Below are positions 23,538-32,240 of a DNA stretch of 48,055 nucleotides, piece by piece. The notes below the pieces were generated by a model, which saw only the letters and a list, made by a program, of their open reading frames with translations, did not search any database and was not told where the DNA came from. Every line of letters starts with the position of its first letter. The first letter of the stretch is position 1. Source of the DNA: Xylophilus ampelinus (GTDB taxonomy: Bacteria; Pseudomonadota; Gammaproteobacteria; Burkholderiales; Burkholderiaceae_C); assembly GCF_901875635.1 (NCBI RefSeq), contig NZ_CABFMN010000108.1:1-48055 (forward strand), in the 5' to 3' direction. The position numbers and the translations under genes were made by a program.

Positions 23538-24809
23538 TCAAACGGCCGCACGGGCCAGCCGCGCGTTCCACTCGGTCCAGAAGGCGCGCATCTGCACCTC
23601 GTCGTCCATCGCCTGCTTCTCCCTGGCCATGCCCTTGGAGATGTCGTTCCAGCCCGCCTCGCGTGCGTTCTCGTAGCCGCGCTGGCAGTGCTGCAGCGCC
23701 TCCACATCGTCTGGGGTGGCGAAGCCGCCGGGGCCGAGAAACTCGAGGAAGTTCTCCAGCCGCGACTTGCGCGACCAATCGCCCTCTTCCTCCGGCGCCA
23801 GCGCCCAGGCGTTGACGTGCAGGAAATTGGGTGCGAGCGGATAGAACGTGCGCACCGTGATTGCCATGATGTCGTTGATGACCAGGTTCGGGAAGATCAG
23901 CAGGTTGCGGTTCTGCAGCGCGATGCGCTGCGCGCGTTCAGCGCCGAAGCGCTGCGTCAGCCCGTCGACGATCTTCTGGATGTCGGCCTTGCCCTGCTCG
24001 CCCCAGGCGGGAATCCACTGGCCGATCGGACGCCCCCACGGAGCGCTGTACTCGATTACGGCGTGACCGTTGCCGAGGTCGCGGCCGTAGCCGACCAGCG
24101 GCACCGGCGCCAGCGAGCCGACGGTGCCCTTGAGATAGTCGAGGTAGCTCGCGTGGGTGGTCGACGCGTGGTAGCCGTCGATGCTGTTCTCGACGAGCAG
24201 CTTCCAGTTGGCGCGCAGGCTGTATTCCTGCGAGCCGCCGACGATGGTCATCTGCGAAGCCGACTGGTCGACCACCAGGTCGATGTACTCCTTGGCGTTT
24301 CCCAGGTAAGTCGACAGGTCGACGATGTCCTTGTCAAAGGCGATGAAGTGGAAGCCGCGGTATTCCTCGTGGCGCGGCGCCAGCACGAGGTTGCCGCCGC
24401 CTTCGGCGTTGAAGCCCTCGCAGTACGACTCCTTGCCCGGCTGGTCCTTCAGCGTGCCGTCGCTGCCGAACACCCAGCCGTGGTAGAAGCACTGGAAGTT
24501 CTTAGCCGTGCCCGCGCGGTCGCGGCAGACGGTGGCGCCGCGGTGCGGGCAGGTGTTCATGAACACGTTGACGCGACCCGCCGTGTCCCGGTTGAACAGC
24601 ACGTTGCGGCCGGCCACCGTGCGGGTGACGAACTGGCCGGGCTTGCCGATCTCCGACGCATGGCCGACGTAGAGCCAGCAGCGGTCGAAGATGATGCGAC
24701 GCTCGGCCTCGAACACACTCTGGTCAACGAAAGACTGGCGCGGCACCTTGAACAGGCTGCGTTCCTTGTCGACGTGCAGCTGGATGACCTTGGCGGGGAG
24801 GGAACTCAC
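23538..24809 (-). CDS. Rieske oxygenase 3, alpha subunit
   Basis: This 423-residue terminal oxygenase has Rieske ligands C87/H89 (CPHRG) and C107/H110 (CFYHGW), and its iron site is D211, H214 and H219 in [13 protein letters not shown]. The overall pattern is close to that of the BenA-like group. The substrate is therefore probably an aromatic carboxylate, but not the same one as oxygenase 1, because the residues around the active site differ. The GTG at 24809 is chosen because AAGGAG lies 6 bases upstream; a longer frame to 24914 would overlap LivF. It follows the LivKHMGF importer by 52 bases, so import and first attack are probably co-transcribed. Confidence 0.88.
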   Translation of the reverse strand: MSSLPAKVIQLHVDKERSLFKVPRQSFVDQSVFEAERRIIFDRCWLYVGHASEIGKPGQFVTRTVAGRNVLFNRDTAGRVNVFMNTCPHRGATVCRDRAGTAKNFQCFYHGWVFGSDGTLKDQPGKESYCEGFNAEGGGNLVLAPRHEEYRGFHFIAFDKDIVDLSTYLGNAKEYIDLVVDQSASQMTIVGGSQEYSLRANWKLLVENSIDGYHASTTHASYLDYLKGTVGSLAPVPLVGYGRDLGNGHAVIEYSAPWGRPIGQWIPAWGEQGKADIQKIVDGLTQRFGAERAQRIALQNRNLLIFPNLVINDIMAITVRTFYPLAPNFLHVNAWALAPEEEGDWSRKSRLENFLEFLGPGGFATPDDVEALQHCQRGYENAREAGWNDISKGMAREKQAMDDEVQMRAFWTEWNARLARAAV

Positions 24810-24861
24810 GGCGAACTCCTTGGTGGGCTGGGAACGTGCGGCAGGCGGCAGCGCGTCTGCT

Positions 24862-25560
24862 TCAGACACCCAGGTGATGGTTGAGCATGTCCTGGTCGTG
24901 CCGCAGCGTGTCACTGGGTCCGCGTACGACGATGGCGCCGCGCGACATCACGGCCACTTCGTCGGCGACGTCGAACACGGTGTCCAGGTTCTGGTCGACG
25001 ATGACGACCGCGAGCCCGCTGCCGCGCAGCGAGCGCAGCACACGGCTGATCTCCTCGACGATGAGTGGAGCGAGCCCTTCGGTCGGTTCGTCCAGGATCA
25101 ACAGCCTCGGGTTGGTGAGCAGCGCCCGTGCGATGGCGAGCATCTGCTGCTCTCCGCCCGACAGGGCATCGCAGCGGTTGCGCCGACGCTCGCCCAGACG
25201 CGGAAACACCTGAAGCACCCGCTCCAGCGTCCAGCCACCTTGGGCAGGAGCCGGCCGCTCGCCGAGCGTGAGGCTCTCCATCACGGTGAGCGATGGGAAG
25301 ACACCGCGGTTCTCCGGCACGAAGGCAACGCCGCGGCGCGCGATCTGGTGGGTGGGCACGCCGACGATCGGCTGCCCGTCGAGGAGCACGCTGCCGCCGC
25401 TTGGCTGCATCAGGCCGACGATGCAGCGCAACGTGGTCGACTTGCCGACGCCGTTGCGGCCGATCAGCCCGAGGAAGCTGGTGGCGTCGGCGTGCAGGCT
25501 CACCCCGTGCAGCACAGGGGTGGCGCCGTAGGCGGCGCGCAGGTCGCGGACTTCAAGCAA
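24862..25560 (-). CDS. livF: Branched-chain amino acid-type ABC transporter ATPase LivF
   Basis: This is a 232-residue ABC ATPase with Walker [10 protein letters not shown] (34-42), signature LSGGEQQM and Walker [14 protein letters not shown]. The last is the hallmark of LivF. It powers the HAAT-type importer together with LivG. The start is TTG at 25560, overlapping the livG stop by 8 bases; no ATG or GTG would keep the first beta strand. In aromatic clusters such importers often carry aromatic acids instead of amino acids, and the adjoining oxygenase 3 supports that here. Confidence 0.92.
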   Translation of the reverse strand: MLEVRDLRAAYGATPVLHGVSLHADATSFLGLIGRNGVGKSTTLRCIVGLMQPSGGSVLLDGQPIVGVPTHQIARRGVAFVPENRGVFPSLTVMESLTLGERPAPAQGGWTLERVLQVFPRLGERRRNRCDALSGGEQQMLAIARALLTNPRLLILDEPTEGLAPLIVEEISRVLRSLRGSGLAVVIVDQNLDTVFDVADEVAVMSRGAIVVRGPSDTLRHDQDMLNHHLGV

Positions 25561-26314
25561 GCTGGCGCCCCTTGAAGTAGATGCGCTGGACGCGGTCGCT
25601 GGCGCGGATCTCCGCCGGCGTGCCCTGCTCGAACAGGGCGCCCTGCTCGAACACGAACACGTGGTCGGTGAGCCCTTCGATAACCTTCAGGTCGTGCTCG
25701 ATGATCATCAGGGTGAGCTCCGCAGGCAGGCTCGCGCGCAGCATGTCGACGACGGCATGGGTTTCCTCCTCGCTCATGCCCGCGGTGGGCTCGTCGAGCA
25801 GCAGCAGCCGCGGCTCGGTGGCGAGCGCCAGGGCGATCTCGAGCTGGCGCAGTTCGCCGTACGACAGCGCCGAAGCCGACGTATGCGACTTCGCCGTCAG
25901 GCCGACGCGCGCGACATGCGCCTCGGCCCGCTCGTCGACATCGCGGTCGCGGCTGCGCGGCGACCAGAAGTCGAAGGTGCGGCGCGGCTGGCGCGAGCGC
26001 ACAGACAGGCGCACGTTGTCGAGCACGTCGAACTCGGGGAACACGCTGGTCTTCTGGAAGCTGCGGCCGATGCCCAGGTGGCTGCGCCGGTCGGCTCCCA
26101 GTGCGGTGATGTCGGCGCCCTGGAAATGGATCGAGCCAGCGGTCGCGCGCAGCGTGCCGGTAAGCAGGTTCAGCAGGCTGGTCTTGCCGGCGCCGTTGGG
26201 GCCGAGCACGCCATAGCGGCGGCCGGGCTGAAGCCGCAGACTCACGTCGCGCACTGCAATGAAGCGGCCGTAGGCCAGCGTCAGACCCTCGGTCGCAAGC
26301 AGGGCGGCGCTCAT
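25553..26314 (-). CDS. livG: Branched-chain amino acid-type ABC transporter ATPase LivG
   Basis: This 253-residue ABC ATPase has Walker A GPNGAGKTS (38-46) and the signature region LSYGELRQLEIA, where tyrosine replaces the usual glycine or serine as in many LivG proteins. Walker B is LLLLDEPTAGMS, and the EHDLKVIEGL switch follows. It pairs with LivF on the LivHM membrane subunits. The start overlaps the livM stop in an ATGA. Confidence 0.92.
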   Translation of the reverse strand: MSAALLATEGLTLAYGRFIAVRDVSLRLQPGRRYGVLGPNGAGKTSLLNLLTGTLRATAGSIHFQGADITALGADRRSHLGIGRSFQKTSVFPEFDVLDNVRLSVRSRQPRRTFDFWSPRSRDRDVDERAEAHVARVGLTAKSHTSASALSYGELRQLEIALALATEPRLLLLDEPTAGMSEEETHAVVDMLRASLPAELTLMIIEHDLKVIEGLTDHVFVFEQGALFEQGTPAEIRASDRVQRIYFKGRQLA

Positions 26315-27309
26315 GACGGCTCCCCCCGCAGCGCATCGCCGGCGGCGGCCGCCGGCGTCCCGCCGCGTCGCCGGCGCCAGGCGTTGCCGACGAGCGGAAC
26401 CAACCCCGCCGGCGCGAACAGCACGACCAGGATGAACACCACGCCGAGCACCAGCCGCCAGTGATCCGTGAGCAGACCGAGGTAGTGGAACAGCGCGAGG
26501 AACAGCGCCGCGCCGACGGCCGGCCCGTAGAGGCTGGCGACGCCGCCGAGGATGACCATCAGGATCACCTCGCCGGAGACTGTCCAGAACAGGATCGCCG
26601 GCTCGACCAGGTTGAACAGCGCCGCCTGCAGCGCACCGGCCACGGCGGCCACCGATCCGGCCATCACGAAGCCGATCAGCTGGAAGCGCCGCACCGGGTA
26701 GCCGAGCGCGCCCATCCGCGCCGGGTTCTGCCGGATGCCGGCGAACACGGCGCCCATCGGCGAGGCGTCGAGCCGGCGCAACGCGTACAGCAGCAGCACC
26801 AGCGCGACCAGCGCGACGTGGTAGAAGGTCTTCGCGCTGTCCAGGCTGAGCCACTCGGCGACGTCGCCGGGCCACAGCGTGGGGCGCGGGATCGACGGAA
26901 TGCCGTTGATGCCGCCGGTCCAGCGGTCGGCCGACAGCACGGCCACGTAGGCGAGCTGGCACAGGGCGATCGTAATCATTACGAAGCCGACGCCGCCCAG
27001 CCGCAGCACGAGCGCACCGACCACCAGCGAGACCAGCGCCCCCGCCACCAGCGCAGCGGCCAGCAACAGGAACAGGTTCTGCGTCAGGTGCAGGAGCATG
27101 AGGCCGGCAAGGTAGGCGCCGACGCCGAGGAACAGCCCGTGGCCGAAGCTGATGAGCCCCAGGCGCCCGATCAGGATGTTCAGGCTCAGCGCGAACATCG
27201 CGGTCGTCATGACCTCGATGGCGAATTCGGTCTGCGTGCCGCGCAGGCCATGCGGCAGCAGCAGGGCCAGCAGCAGCACCACGCAGACGGTCCAGCGTTC
27301 TCGGTTCAT
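26311..27309 (-). CDS. livM: ABC transporter permease LivM
   Basis: This 332-residue inner-membrane permease has eight to nine hydrophobic segments. The LivM-type motif NILIGRLGLISFGHG is near residue 45, and the cytoplasmic coupling loop is rich in small residues (VFAGIRQNPARMGALGY). It forms the translocation pathway with LivH. The start overlaps the livH stop in an ATGA. Confidence 0.92.
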   Translation of the reverse strand: MNRERWTVCVVLLLALLLPHGLRGTQTEFAIEVMTTAMFALSLNILIGRLGLISFGHGLFLGVGAYLAGLMLLHLTQNLFLLLAAALVAGALVSLVVGALVLRLGGVGFVMITIALCQLAYVAVLSADRWTGGINGIPSIPRPTLWPGDVAEWLSLDSAKTFYHVALVALVLLLYALRRLDASPMGAVFAGIRQNPARMGALGYPVRRFQLIGFVMAGSVAAVAGALQAALFNLVEPAILFWTVSGEVILMVILGGVASLYGPAVGAALFLALFHYLGLLTDHWRLVLGVVFILVVLFAPAGLVPLVGNAWRRRRGGTPAAAAGDALRGEPS

Positions 27310-28166
27310 CGCGCGATCCCCATCAGGCCCTGCGGCCGCACCAGCAGCACGAGCACCAGCACCAGGTAGATGAAGCCAGTCGAAAACGCGGGCGCGTAGA
27401 CTTGGCCCACCACGGTCGCCCCACCGATGATCAGGCTGGCGATCAGCGCGCCCGGCAGCGAGCCCATGCCGCCGACCACCACGACGACGAGCGCGGAGAT
27501 CAGGATCTCGCTGCCCATGCCGGGGAAGGCGTTGAACAGCGGCAGCGACAACACGCCGGCCAGCCCGGCCAGCGCCGACCCGGCCGCGAAGACGCCGGTG
27601 AACAGGAGGCGCACGTCTATGCCGAGCGCGGACGCCATCTCACGGTCGTCGACGCTGGCACGCACCATCGCGCCGAGCTTGCTGCGCCCGAACAGCGTGA
27701 CGAGCGCCGCGACCACGACGACGCCGACCGCCACGACGAGCAGCCGATAGAGCGGAATGGCGACGCCCGCCACGACGATGCTGCCCTGCAGCTCGACCGG
27801 CGGCGCGAGCGTCTGGATCTGCGGGCCCCAGATGATGCGCACAAGTTCGTCGCAGGCGAACACCAGGCCGAGTGTCAGCAGCACCTGCGGGTACATGCCG
27901 CGGCCGTAGGTGCGCGAGAGCAGCGTGCGTTCGACGAGCACGCCCAGCGCCCCGGTGAGCACCGGCACGACCAGCAGGGCCCAGTAGAAATGCCCCAGCC
28001 GGCCAGCCAGCGTGAGCGCGAGGTAGCCGCCCACCATGTAGAACACGCCGTGTGCCAGGTTGACGACGTGCATCAGCCCGAAGATCAGCGAGAGGCCCGA
28101 GGCCACGAGGAACAACAGCGCCCCCATCTGAAGGGCGTTGACGACCTGTTCGGCGAAGATCTGCAT
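27306..28166 (-). CDS. livH: ABC transporter permease LivH
   Basis: This is a 286-residue inner-membrane permease of the LivH family, with segments such as GLSLIFGLMHVVNLAHG near the N terminus. The coupling loop is DDREMASALGIDVRLLF. The ATG at 28166 lies 52 bases after the substrate-binding protein stop, with no strong hairpin between them. It pairs with LivM. Confidence 0.92.
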   Translation of the reverse strand: MQIFAEQVVNALQMGALLFLVASGLSLIFGLMHVVNLAHGVFYMVGGYLALTLAGRLGHFYWALLVVPVLTGALGVLVERTLLSRTYGRGMYPQVLLTLGLVFACDELVRIIWGPQIQTLAPPVELQGSIVVAGVAIPLYRLLVVAVGVVVVAALVTLFGRSKLGAMVRASVDDREMASALGIDVRLLFTGVFAAGSALAGLAGVLSLPLFNAFPGMGSEILISALVVVVVGGMGSLPGALIASLIIGGATVVGQVYAPAFSTGFIYLVLVLVLLVRPQGLMGIAR

Positions 28167-28218
28167 GGCGTGCTCCGGTGCGCGCGGGTGTATGGGTGCC
28201 GCGCGGGCGTGGGTCGCG

Positions 28219-29418
28219 TCAGAGGCTGCAGCCGGTGCCCGGGTCGGTGACCTTCTCGTAGGTCTTCAGGATCTTGTGTGCCAGCGCACCATCCGGCTTC
28301 TTGATCACTTCGCCGATGTAGATGTTCTGGATCACGTTGCCGGTGCGCGGGTCGATGGTGACGGGCCCGCGCGGGCTGTCGATCTTCAAGCTGCTGAGCG
28401 CCGTGCGAACCTTGTCCTTGTCGCGCAGGTCGCCCTTCATCGCCTCGACGGTGGCGAGCATCAGCTTGGCGGTGTCGTAACCCTGCACGTGCATCGTGTG
28501 GGCGACCTTGCCATAGCGCTTCTGGAAGCGCGCCTGAAATGCGTTGTTCAACGGCGTGTTCAGCGCCGACATGTAGTGGCCGCCGATCACCATGCCGATG
28601 GCGTTGTCGCCCATCGCCGGGAAGAACAGTTCGTCGCCCAGCCAGATCGGCGCGACCAGCTTCAGCTTCGGTCCGCGGATGCCTGCCTGGGTCACCTGGT
28701 TGACGAAGCGCGGCCCGCCCGCGCCCACGATGAACGACCACGTCATGTCGACTTCGCCGAGGCGCGAGCGCAGGTTGGTGATGGTCGGCGCGAAATCGGC
28801 GGCGCCCATCGCCGTCCAGTCCTCGTACGCCACCTTGCCGCCGCTTTTCGTCAGACCGTCCTTGAACGCGGCGGCCATCTCGCGTCCGGCGTCGTAGTTG
28901 GAGGCGATCGTCATCGCCGACTTGCCGACCGACTCGCCGGCGTACAGGCCGAGCGCGTGGTTGACTTGCCAGTTGGAGAACGAGGTGCGCACGATGTACG
29001 GGCTGCAGTCCTTGCCCGTCACGTCGTTGTTGCCGGCGTTGGCCACCAGCAGGAAGGTCTTGGAGCGGTGCACTTCATCGCGGATCGCCGCGACGACGTG
29101 CGAGGCGATCGGCCCGACGAGGAAGTCGACCTGGTCGTCCTTGATGTAGCGCCGCGCCAGCTGCAGGGTGACCTTCGGGTCTTCCTTGTTGTCCTCCTTC
29201 AGGACGACGATCTTGCGGCCGGCCACCTGGCCGCCTGCCTCCTCGATGGCCAGATCAAAGCCCTCGCGCACGGCTTCGCCGTACACCGCGAAGACCTGTG
29301 AGAACGGCAGCAGGAGGCCGACTTTGAGCTCCTTGCCCTGCTGGGCTTGAGCGGCCGGTGCAACGGCAGCGGCCAGCGCGAGTAACGCGGCATGGGTCAG
29401 ACGAAAGAGCGGGCGCAT
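28219..29418 (-). CDS. ABC transporter periplasmic substrate-binding protein (LivK/Peripla_BP_6)
   Basis: This 399-residue protein starts with a Sec signal peptide (LTHAALLALAAAVAPAAQAQ, cleavage expected near residue 25). A type I periplasmic binding fold follows, KELKVGLLLPFSQVFAVYG onward. It delivers the ligand to LivHM. It is larger and less leucine-binding-like than LivK, as seen in receptors for aromatic acids. It is the first gene of the 18.5-kb minus-strand run, so its promoter probably drives import, oxygenase 3 and beyond. The ATG at 29418 was preferred over an upstream frame start at 29445 because it begins the signal peptide. Confidence 0.9.
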   Translation of the reverse strand: MRPLFRLTHAALLALAAAVAPAAQAQQGKELKVGLLLPFSQVFAVYGEAVREGFDLAIEEAGGQVAGRKIVVLKEDNKEDPKVTLQLARRYIKDDQVDFLVGPIASHVVAAIRDEVHRSKTFLLVANAGNNDVTGKDCSPYIVRTSFSNWQVNHALGLYAGESVGKSAMTIASNYDAGREMAAAFKDGLTKSGGKVAYEDWTAMGAADFAPTITNLRSRLGEVDMTWSFIVGAGGPRFVNQVTQAGIRGPKLKLVAPIWLGDELFFPAMGDNAIGMVIGGHYMSALNTPLNNAFQARFQKRYGKVAHTMHVQGYDTAKLMLATVEAMKGDLRDKDKVRTALSSLKIDSPRGPVTIDPRTGNVIQNIYIGEVIKKPDGALAHKILKTYEKVTDPGTGCSL

Positions 29419-29516
29419 AGTGTCTCCGGACGAAGTCGAGAACAAACAGGCCTGACTGTTTTCGCGCGAACGAGAGCGCTAGGCGTCAGTGCATGAGCAA
29501 GTCTAAGGATCTCGCT

Positions 29517-29547
29517 AGAGATTCAATCTCTCGTTAATACCTATTAA
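29517..29547. promoter_or_regulatory. Two adjacent dyads upstream of the liv/oxygenase 3 operon
   Basis: An AT-rich patch about 100-130 bases upstream of the livK-like start carries two perfect inverted repeats. AGAGATT-C-AATCTCT spans 29517-29531 and TTAATA-CC-TATTAA spans 29534-29547. They are candidate operator sites for the TetR protein of this operon or another regulator. No well-spaced promoter hexamers were confirmed. Confidence 0.4.
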
Positions 29548-29572
29548 TCCCAATATTTTGGATGCGTTACGT

Positions 29573-30070
29573 TCAATTGACCAGCGGCAGGTCCATGGCG
29601 AGCCGGCTGGCACCGGGCCGACCTCGATGCTCACGCTGCCACGGAGCCGCGCGGTGACCTGCGCCGCCACGGCCGGGCCGAGCCCGGTGCCACGCGCGCC
29701 GCGGCTCGGATCGCCGCGCGCGAACGCCTGCAGCTCGCGTTCGCGGTCGGCCAGCGCGACGCCCGGCCCGGCGTCGTCGACCTCGATGCGCCCGCGCCCG
29801 CCACCGGTCACCAGCCGCAGCACCACCGGCGGCCCGCCATGGCGGAACGCGCTGTCCAGCAGGTTCAGCACCGGCCGCGCGAGCGAGCTGTTCAGGTTGT
29901 ACGACACGCCGGCCAGCAGCAGCCGTCGCTCGCGTTTGTGGCGGGCGAGGCGCTCACGCAGCTCGCCCCAGGCGGCGTCGACGGCCGCCACCTCCGCCAT
30001 TGCGCTGCGCACCGGCCGCACCGTCTGTGCGGGTCCCTCGGGCTCGGCAGGGTCGTGCGCGGCCATGCGC
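29573..30070 (-). pseudogene. Sensor histidine kinase remnant with internal deletion
   Basis: The minus strand encodes parts of an EnvZ-like kinase. There is a HAMP-end segment (VDAAWGELRERLARHKRER) and a damaged H-box reading GVSYNLNSSLAR, with tyrosine in place of the phosphorylated histidine. The ATPase boxes follow: NLLDSAFRHGG, VDDAGPGV and GTGLGPAV. The H-box runs directly into the N-box, so the roughly 100 residues normally between them are deleted. Near the end the frame shifts, and the expected terminus AMDLPLVN is read in another frame, ending at 29573. It cannot be a working kinase. Confidence 0.75.
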
Positions 30071-30084
30071 TCGGCAGCCGCGCG

Positions 30085-30291
30085 AGCGGCCCTGTGGTGC
30101 TGTTGCCCGGCTACGCGCCGGACCTCATCCCCGTGGAGTACCTGTGGGCCTGGCTCAAGCGTCACGCCTTGGCCAACTTCTGCCCCTACACGCTGGCCGA
30201 GCTGAAAGACACCGCGCGCCGCAAGCTCAAGAGCGGGCAGAACGCCAATCGATCATTCACCGCGTGCTGGAAGCAGGCCGAGCTGTGGTGA
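30085..30291 (+). mobile_element. IS630-family transposase, 3' remnant
   Basis: The plus strand encodes the C-terminal 65 or so residues of an IS630-type DDE transposase. The segment LLPGYAPDLIPVEYLWAWLK contains the final catalytic glutamate region, and it ends WKQAELW at TGA 30289-30291. The left side is joined to the kinase remnant on the other strand. Only this piece remains, so it is immobile. Confidence 0.78.
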
Positions 30292-30311
30292 TGTCATCGG
30301 TTATGTAAAGC

Positions 30312-31619
30312 TCAATCGGCGTCGCCGGTCTCCGCCGGTTGCGGGCGGCCCAGACGCCCGAGCGCGGCAACGAGCAGGGCCGCCGCCAGCGGCCCCAGGC
30401 TCAGCAACGTGAGCCCGAGGCCGAAGCCGCCCGAGCGCTCCTTGGCCCAGCCGATGATGTACGGGCCGACGAAGCCGCCGAGCGCACCGACCGAGTTGAT
30501 CATGGCAAAGGCGGCCGCGATGGCGCTGCCCTTCAGGTACACCTGCGGCAGCGTCCAGAAGCCGCCGGTCGAGCCCATGATGCCGGCGGCGGCGACGCTC
30601 AGCGCGGCGATCGCCAGCACCGGCTCGGCGGTGCTGCCGGCGGCCCACAGGCCGAGCGCACCTGCGGTCAGCGCGACGCAGCAGACTGAGAAGCGCCTGC
30701 CGGTGCGGTCGACGTAGCGCCCGAGCGCGACGATGACCACCAGCGCCACGACGAACGGGATCGCCGAGATGAAGCCCGTCTGCAGCGTCGAGGCGCCGAA
30801 GCCGCGGACGATCTGCGGCACCCAGAAGATGATGCCGAAACTGCCCACCAGCCCGCCGAAGTACGCCAGGCTCAACACCAGTACCGGTGCCGACCACAGG
30901 CCGTCGCGCAGGCTGCTGCGATGCTGCGGCGTGGCCTGCCGGTTCTCGCGGTCCAGGGCGCTCTCGAGCGCCTGCGCTTCCTCGGGGCGCAGCCACGCGG
31001 CGTCGCGCGGGCGGTCGGGCATGAGCCGGTAGACCGCCAGACCGGCGATCAGCGTCGGCAGCCCCTCGATGATGAACATCCACTGCCAGTTCTTCAGCCC
31101 CGCCAAGCCCTGCAGCTGCGGCAGCGACAGGATCGCGCCCGACACCGGCCCGCTGACGATCAGCGACACCGGCAGCGCGGCCATGATCAGCGCACTCATG
31201 CGGCCGCGGTACTCGGCCGGAAACCAGTAGGTCAGGTACAGGAACAGCCCGGGCAGCAGGCCCGCCTCGGCCACGCCGAGCAGGAAACGCAGCACGAAGA
31301 ACGAGTTCGCGTCGTGAACGAAGGCCATCGCCATCGCCACGCAGCCCCAGGCGATCGTCAGCGGTGCGATCCAGCGGCGTGCGCCGATCTTCTCGATCAT
31401 CATGTTGCTCGGCACTTCGAACAGCACGTAGCCGAGGAAGAAGACCCCGACCCCGAGCGCATAGACGGTCGGCGTGAAACCGAGGTCCTTGTTCATCCCC
31501 AGCGCCGCGAAACTGACGTTGGCGCGGTCGAGGAAGCTGAGCAGGAACAGCAGCGCGAGAAACGGCATGAGCCGTCGCGCGGCCTTGGTGACGACGGGTT
31601 CGAGGGCAGGGGTGGACAT
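30312..31619 (-). CDS. MFS transporter, anion:cation symporter-like
   Basis: This 435-residue major facilitator has twelve predicted membrane segments. The first half has LSFLDRANVSFAALGMNKDLG and the loop EKIGARRWIAPLTIAWG, patterns of the ACS family (phthalate, tartrate, glucarate and hydroxyphenylacetate carriers). It is the last gene of the meta-cleavage operon, 136 bases after oxygenase 4 beta. Import of the substrate of oxygenase 4 is the natural guess. Confidence 0.85.
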   Translation of the reverse strand: MSTPALEPVVTKAARRLMPFLALLFLLSFLDRANVSFAALGMNKDLGFTPTVYALGVGVFFLGYVLFEVPSNMMIEKIGARRWIAPLTIAWGCVAMAMAFVHDANSFFVLRFLLGVAEAGLLPGLFLYLTYWFPAEYRGRMSALIMAALPVSLIVSGPVSGAILSLPQLQGLAGLKNWQWMFIIEGLPTLIAGLAVYRLMPDRPRDAAWLRPEEAQALESALDRENRQATPQHRSSLRDGLWSAPVLVLSLAYFGGLVGSFGIIFWVPQIVRGFGASTLQTGFISAIPFVVALVVIVALGRYVDRTGRRFSVCCVALTAGALGLWAAGSTAEPVLAIAALSVAAAGIMGSTGGFWTLPQVYLKGSAIAAAFAMINSVGALGGFVGPYIIGWAKERSGGFGLGLTLLSLGPLAAALLVAALGRLGRPQPAETGDAD

Positions 31620-31755
31620 CGGGGCTCCGGTTCAGGTGGTGGCAGACGTTGTCAGGCGACCGCGACGGCGGCGACCGCCACGGCGATGGAAGCGCCGATG
31701 CCGACGCGCGCGCGGCGCCGGCCACCGCGGTCCACGCCGGGCCGTTCTTGCAGCT

Positions 31756-32238
31756 TCAAAACGGAAACACCACGTAGCGCGGCAGCGCGTCCGCGTCGTA
31801 CACCGCACGGCGGTCGCGCAGCACCGCCTGCCCGCCCTGCAACTCGATCACGTCGCGGTAGACGCCCGAGGTCAGCAGCGTCGGCGTGCCGCCTTCGGGC
31901 GTCATCGTGATCAGGAAGTTGGAGGTCGCTTCCACGCGCCCGGCGCCGGCCTCGCGGCAGCGCACCCGCTGCACGAAGTGCCGCGTGCGGTAGGCCTGGT
32001 AGGTGCCGGCCCAGACCTTGGTGACGATGGACACGCGGTCCTCGATGCGGGCGCGACAGTCGTCGTACATCAGCGCGATGCCCAGGCCGCGCTTGTCGTT
32101 CTCGGCCGAGACCCAGATGTAGGAGGTTTCGGGTGCGGCGGAGAAGCAGGCCTTCCAGGCCTGCATGTCCTGCGCGTCCATCGCGACGATGTACTGCGAT
32201 TGCAATTCGTCGAGCGCGGCCAGGATGGTGGCGTCCAT
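31756..32238 (-). CDS. Rieske oxygenase 4, beta subunit
   Basis: This 160-residue ring-hydroxylating dioxygenase small subunit has the segments ALDELQSQYIVAMDAQDMQAW, DDCRARIEDRVSIV and RTRHFVQRVRCRE. It is more divergent from the others in this window than they are from each other. The ATG at 32238 lies two bases after the alpha stop. Confidence 0.85.
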   Translation of the reverse strand: MDATILAALDELQSQYIVAMDAQDMQAWKACFSAAPETSYIWVSAENDKRGLGIALMYDDCRARIEDRVSIVTKVWAGTYQAYRTRHFVQRVRCREAGAGRVEATSNFLITMTPEGGTPTLLTSGVYRDVIELQGGQAVLRDRRAVYDADALPRYVVFPF

Positions 32239-32240
32239 GC

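Noticed and set aside
31620..31755. A gene fragment between oxygenase 4 beta and the MFS gene
   Set aside because: The frames are short and consist of repeated GAC/GGC-rich codons, without any recognisable protein.
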